From assembly GCA_018222765.1 (NCBI GenBank), contig JAAEZT010000005.1, forward strand, positions 108,984-172,983: 64,000 nucleotides of DNA, read 5' to 3'. The stretch's first letter is position 1; each line of letters opens with the position of its first letter. This document shows positions 60,721 to 64,000 of this stretch, in pieces. Source of the stretch: a bacterium (lineage in GTDB: Bacteria; Verrucomicrobiota; Verrucomicrobiia; Verrucomicrobiales; Akkermansiaceae). Below the pieces are notes generated by a model. It was not told the origin of the DNA, searched no databases, and saw nothing but the letters and a program-made list of their open reading frames with translations. A program made the translations under genes and the position numbers.

Positions 60721-63700
60721 CTATGGCCCGGTCACCACCCGCCAGTAGGTGTCTTCGGTGGGTTTCGGAAGAGAGAAAGTCCAGTTTGTCGTGACGGCAG
60801 TCAGGGAGACTCCGTCGACAGGAGACCAGTCTGTAAGATTTGTTGAAGCCTCGAGTCGATAGGAGATTCCGGCAACCGTGCTGAAATCAAGGTCAACCAT
60901 ACCATTCGAAATCGTGATCGCGGTTATCCGCAATCGTGAATTTGCATCGAAGGGCGCGGTGTATGCCCACGATTCTTGAAGATTGCTGTGACCGTCCCTG
61001 TCGGGATCCAACGCCGAGTCATCAATTCCGACAATCAACCCAAAGGCCCTTTCGTAGGAATCCAACATTCCGTCGTTGTCAGAATCGGCAGGAGCTTCAC
61101 TTTCCAGAACGACGACCCGGCCACGCTGGATGACCGAGGAAACGGTCGCGCTTAATTCCAAATCAAAGACAAGATCAGAGCTGGTAAGAGAAGCCTGGTG
61201 GACTTCCACCGCAAGGGTGTTTTTCCCGGTGACGAGAGCGGAAGAGTCAAGGCTTACCGGTTCGTAATACAATTCCTCGAAATCAGAAACAGTCGCGGTG
61301 GCGAGAGCGTTGAAGGGTGCATTCGCGGCCAGGTTCTTTCGATAAACTTCAACCCCGTTTAAATAGACTGCCATGCCATCATCTATGAGCAAGCGCAGGA
61401 GCAATCCTTTTACCAGACTTTCGTCTGCTAGCTCAAAGCTCGTCCGAAAATAACTCGTCTCGTGTTTGTTATTAGGATCGCTCCCGAATGAAAGCGAGGT
61501 GGCTTGGTTGCCATTCCCGTAACCCAGAGGTGCCGGTCCGGCCGACCAGACGCGGTCTTCAAAGTCGGGACCTCTCCATGCGATGCCCTGATCGGAGCCA
61601 TCATCGAGATAATTCCAGACTCTTTTTTGATCGACCAAAGTTACACCCGGAACTTCCGCGCGAATTTCAAAATCAAAGCTGAGATCAGAGCTTGTTCCAT
61701 TTACCTGGTGAACCTCAACTGCGACGACATTACGTCCTTCGACAAGTTGTCCCGGTGGGACCAAAACGGTTGCAAACTCCTGCTCGTTTTCAATTTGCGA
61801 CAGGGCATAGTCGGAGAAGGTTGCCCCTGGTGCCAGATTGCTGTCCCGATAAATTTCAGCTCCATTGAGGTAAATGGCGGCGGCATCATCTCTCTTTATC
61901 AGGAATTGCAAACCCGTCGTTGCGACATCTCGGAGAAAGAATTCGTTGCGGAAGTAGGTTGTGGCAAACCTGTTGGAGCTATCGCTGCCAAAGCCGAGTT
62001 CAGTGAGTTCATCTCCATCGCCGTATCCCATCTCCGAGAAGCCGGAACTCCAGTTGCTGTCATCAAAGTCCGCGTTTCGCCAGATCGTTCCCTGATCCGA
62101 ACCGTCGTCGAGGTAGCGCCACCTCGCGCCTCTCGGCAGGAATACCGAGGGAACATCCCCGCTCGAACCAGCCTCGTAGAGAAAGCCCGTCTCTCCCGTA
62201 AATCCCGGATTTGGAAGGTAGGTAAAAGCGCCGTCTGCTTGAATGACGGCTGTGCCGTTTGCTGACTGCGAAACTTCCCCGGCCTGAAGGGGATTGCCTT
62301 CTTTGTCGGAATCGTTCGTCAAGAGTCCTGCAGTCCGTTTTCTCGTCAAACTTAAATCAAAACTGAGATCAGTGCTTGTTAACGAAGATTGGTGAACTTC
62401 CACCGCCAGCACATTTGTCCCGTCAATCAGTGCCAGGGGATCGATCTCATATCGTAGATACTTCGATTCTTCCTCTTCCTCCACCGTCGTGATGGCGAGA
62501 GTCAGATAGTTGGACGAGGAGGGGAGGTTGCTCCGGGCCACTTCAATTCCATTGAGATACACAACCGCGCCATCATCACGAAGAAGATCAACAAAGAGCG
62601 AGCTGACATCTCTCGAATTACTTACCGTGAATTCTTTGCGGAAATAGTAAGTTACCTGCCCCGAATTGATTCCCACGCCTTCATCGCCATCCCCAAAACC
62701 CAGTTCTCCGGCTCCGGAGCTCCACGTGTTGTCATCGAAATCGGCGGCTCTCCACGCTGTCCCTTGATCGGAGCCATCGTCGAGATATTTCCATATCGAT
62801 TCTTTCGTGATCAAGGTATCCACGCCACCGTTTCCAGCACTCACCTCGAGAAAGCCATTCTTGTCTACGTAATAGACATCCTCTCCCAGAAGCGGGGCGT
62901 CATTATCATCAATGACATTCAATGTTACGGTGGTCGGTGCCGACTGTTCTCCTCCAGTCGGAGATGGGAGGGGAGCGGTGGCAACAACTGTGCCGCTGAT
63001 CGCGAGTTCGAGGCTGTTGCCGTCGAAGTCGAAGGAGCCACTGAAATTGAGAGGGATGGTCAGGGTGAGAACGCCTCCATTTTCTACAATAGTACCAGTT
63101 AAATCAACATTGGGTACGGGCGTGTCGAGGTTTTGAGGACCTGAGGGAACCGCTCCGGACGCAAGCCCCGTTCCATTTACCGTCGCGGTGCCCGCGATTC
63201 TAAGCTCATTGCCGGTTTGATTGAATCCTCCATTGGAATCAACTTCGGAGGGGCTCCCTGGAGTATTCATTAAAACGGATACCGCTCCGCCGTTGATATC
63301 GGCATCCACGCCGGCAAGTCCGAATGCGAAGCGAAACCGAAATCTGAGATCATCATCCAGACGCAGATTGAGATCATCGATCTGGATCTCATTGTATGGC
63401 GGTGAAGAGGGGGAGAGATTCGCCCGCAACGTCCCCGAAAATTTCGAGGAGTCGCTCGAGCTATCACTACCGATGCCGGAGACACCAAGTGAGGAGTTGA
63501 TGTTGGCGGAGGATCGGGCCGGGTCGACGTTGAAGATGACCGGAGCCAGGCCGCCCGACGCTCGATAGGTAAAAGAATCTTGTCCTGCGAAATCGAGGTC
63601 GGGGAGATAGGTGAACGTCCCGTCGGAATTGAACAACAATTGTCCATTCGAAGGACCTGTTTCCAGCACGGCTGTCAGAGCCCCTCCGCCTCCAAAATCA

Positions 63701-64000
63701 TTTGATAAAACGCTTGTAGCAGCAACCAGAACGGTTTCTTCCTGCAAGGTATAGTTGTCGGAAACCCCTGTCGGGGCGGTGGAGAGATTGGGGAGCTCGA
63801 AGGCGTTGTTGAAGAAGGTAAAAAAACTTCCTGGAGGAGGGACTGAGCTGCGTGAATCAATCTCGACCCAAGTAGCTCCGTCGGAGCTTCCCTCGAACGT
63901 CCAGGCGATGGGAGTGCGTCCGAGGGCATCGTTGGCGGTGGCAAAGTTGTAGCTGTCAATGGTCACCGGGGCGTTGAAGTTGAAGACGAGCGGAGCGATG
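60721..64000 (-). CDS. Giant exported repeat protein (5' end outside the window)
   Basis: At least 1092 residues; the frame is open to base 64000. Visible order: a discoidin-like piece (NFATANDALGRTPIAWTFEG; 63840-64000), a cadherin-like unit with VLSNDF and DGTFTYLPDLDFAGQDSFTY, a beta-rich region (about 62900-63560), three copies of a unit opening with W-x-YLDDGSDQG (see repeat entry), a TSP3-like acidic stretch (DSDNDGMLDSYE; DPDRDGHSNLQE) and the C-terminal module (YRLEASTNLTDW to YWRVVTGP). No enzyme motif is seen. It is likely a surface adhesin or polymer-binding protein. Its stop is followed in frame by the remnant at 60409-60720. Confidence 0.82.
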   Translation of the reverse strand, partial: IAPLVFNFNAPVTIDSYNFATANDALGRTPIAWTFEGSSDGATWVEIDSRSSVPPPGSFFTFFNNAFELPNLSTAPTGVSDNYTLQEETVLVAATSVLSNDFGGGGALTAVLETGPSNGQLLFNSDGTFTYLPDLDFAGQDSFTYRASGGLAPVIFNVDPARSSANINSSLGVSGIGSDSSSDSSKFSGTLRANLSPSSPPYNEIQIDDLNLRLDDDLRFRFRFAFGLAGVDADINGGAVSVLMNTPGSPSEVDSNGGFNQTGNELRIAGTATVNGTGLASGAVPSGPQNLDTPVPNVDLTGTIVENGGVLTLTIPLNFSGSFDFDGNSLELAISGTVVATAPLPSPTGGEQSAPTTVTLNVIDDNDAPLLGEDVYYVDKNGFLEVSAGNGGVDTLITKESIWKYLDDGSDQGTAWRAADFDDNTWSSGAGELGFGDGDEGVGINSGQVTYYFRKEFTVSNSRDVSSLFVDLLRDDGAVVYLNGIEVARSNLPSSSNYLTLAITTVEEEEESKYLRYEIDPLALIDGTNVLAVEVHQSSLTSTDLSFDLSLTRKRTAGLLTNDSDKEGNPLQAGEVSQSANGTAVIQADGAFTYLPNPGFTGETGFLYEAGSSGDVPSVFLPRGARWRYLDDGSDQGTIWRNADFDDSNWSSGFSEMGYGDGDELTELGFGSDSSNRFATTYFRNEFFLRDVATTGLQFLIKRDDAAAIYLNGAEIYRDSNLAPGATFSDYALSQIENEQEFATVLVPPGQLVEGRNVVAVEVHQVNGTSSDLSFDFEIRAEVPGVTLVDQKRVWNYLDDGSDQGIAWRGPDFEDRVWSAGPAPLGYGNGNQATSLSFGSDPNNKHETSYFRTSFELADESLVKGLLLRLLIDDGMAVYLNGVEVYRKNLAANAPFNALATATVSDFEELYYEPVSLDSSALVTGKNTLAVEVHQASLTSSDLVFDLELSATVSSVIQRGRVVVLESEAPADSDNDGMLDSYERAFGLIVGIDDSALDPDRDGHSNLQESWAYTAPFDANSRLRITAITISNGMVDLDFSTVAGISYRLEASTNLTDWSPVDGVSLTAVTTNWTFSLPKPTEDTYWRVVTGP
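61140..62810 (-). repeat. Three tandem protein repeats, W-x-YLDDGSDQG unit
   Basis: Three units of roughly 160-170 residues, starting near 62800, 62125 and 61615 (leftward). Each opens with WxYLDDGSDQG, then an (A/R)WR or IWR with DF(D/E)D, WS(S/A)G, a G(F/Y)G(D/N)G stretch, TxYFRxxF, (I/V)YLNGxE(V/I), NxxAVEVHQ and (D)L(S/V)FD(L/F). The first two units are separated by a short cadherin-like unit with TNDSDKEGN and DGAFTYLPNPGFTG. The repeat looks like a beta-galactosidase-like jelly roll fused repeatedly. Confidence 0.75.

Overview
The window reads as chromosomal DNA of a member of the Verrucomicrobiota, most likely of the Verrucomicrobiales type. The sign is the mix of families: DUF1549/DUF1553 proteins paired with DUF1501 proteins, a PVC-type dehydrogenase with a C-terminal heme domain, three sulfatases, a PEP-CTERM protein, lamin-tail/CotH proteins and a secreted tricorn protease. 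GC content looks moderately high (judged by eye, not counted). I found no tRNA, rRNA, CRISPR array, complete insertion sequence or prophage. About 34 intact or near-intact genes are supported, plus one 39-codon candidate and two gene remnants.

Region 1 (1-1606) is the end of a cytochrome oxidase operon: a partial subunit IV, two small membrane proteins and CoxB, closed by a strong terminator. Region 2 (1909-8457) is a tight leftward operon (DEAD-box helicase, RuvC, coiled-coil/TPR protein, uronate isomerase) with a divergent ChrA transporter. Region 3 (8610-16827) holds a leftward operon of a beta-lactamase-fold hydrolase, a GH144-like protein and a sulfatase; then a divergent sulfatase with an extra C-terminal domain, a HEAT-like protein and a Tat-exported TIM-barrel isomerase.

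Region 4 (16960-30597) is a long leftward run: golvesin-domain protein, methyltransferase, a frameshifted gene remnant, PVC dehydrogenase, tricorn-like protease, PhoD phosphatase, sulfatase and a second, fused PhoD-like protein. The last five are closely spaced. Together they look like an exported set for breaking down sulfated or phosphorylated organic matter and peptides.

Region 5 (30694-54453) is the most unusual part. Two DUF1549/DUF1553-DUF1501 gene pairs bracket two giant lamin-tail/CotH-kinase proteins that point toward each other. Between these lie two tandem paralogues that share an N-terminal domain but carry different C-termini, one PEP-CTERM and one of another kind. I regard this bracketed cluster as the best candidate for an undescribed system, perhaps surface protein display and modification. 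That role is inference.

Region 6 (54512-64000) has an M29 aminopeptidase, a large lectin-fold/PA14 secreted protein, a GNAT-fold protein, a truncated remnant of a VWA/glutamine-amidotransferase-like membrane protein, and a very large repeat-bearing secreted protein that runs off the right edge. Five giant exported proteins in regions 5 and 6 end in a similar short module, in most cases after a calcium-binding-like acidic stretch. That module may be a sorting or anchoring signal parallel to PEP-CTERM.
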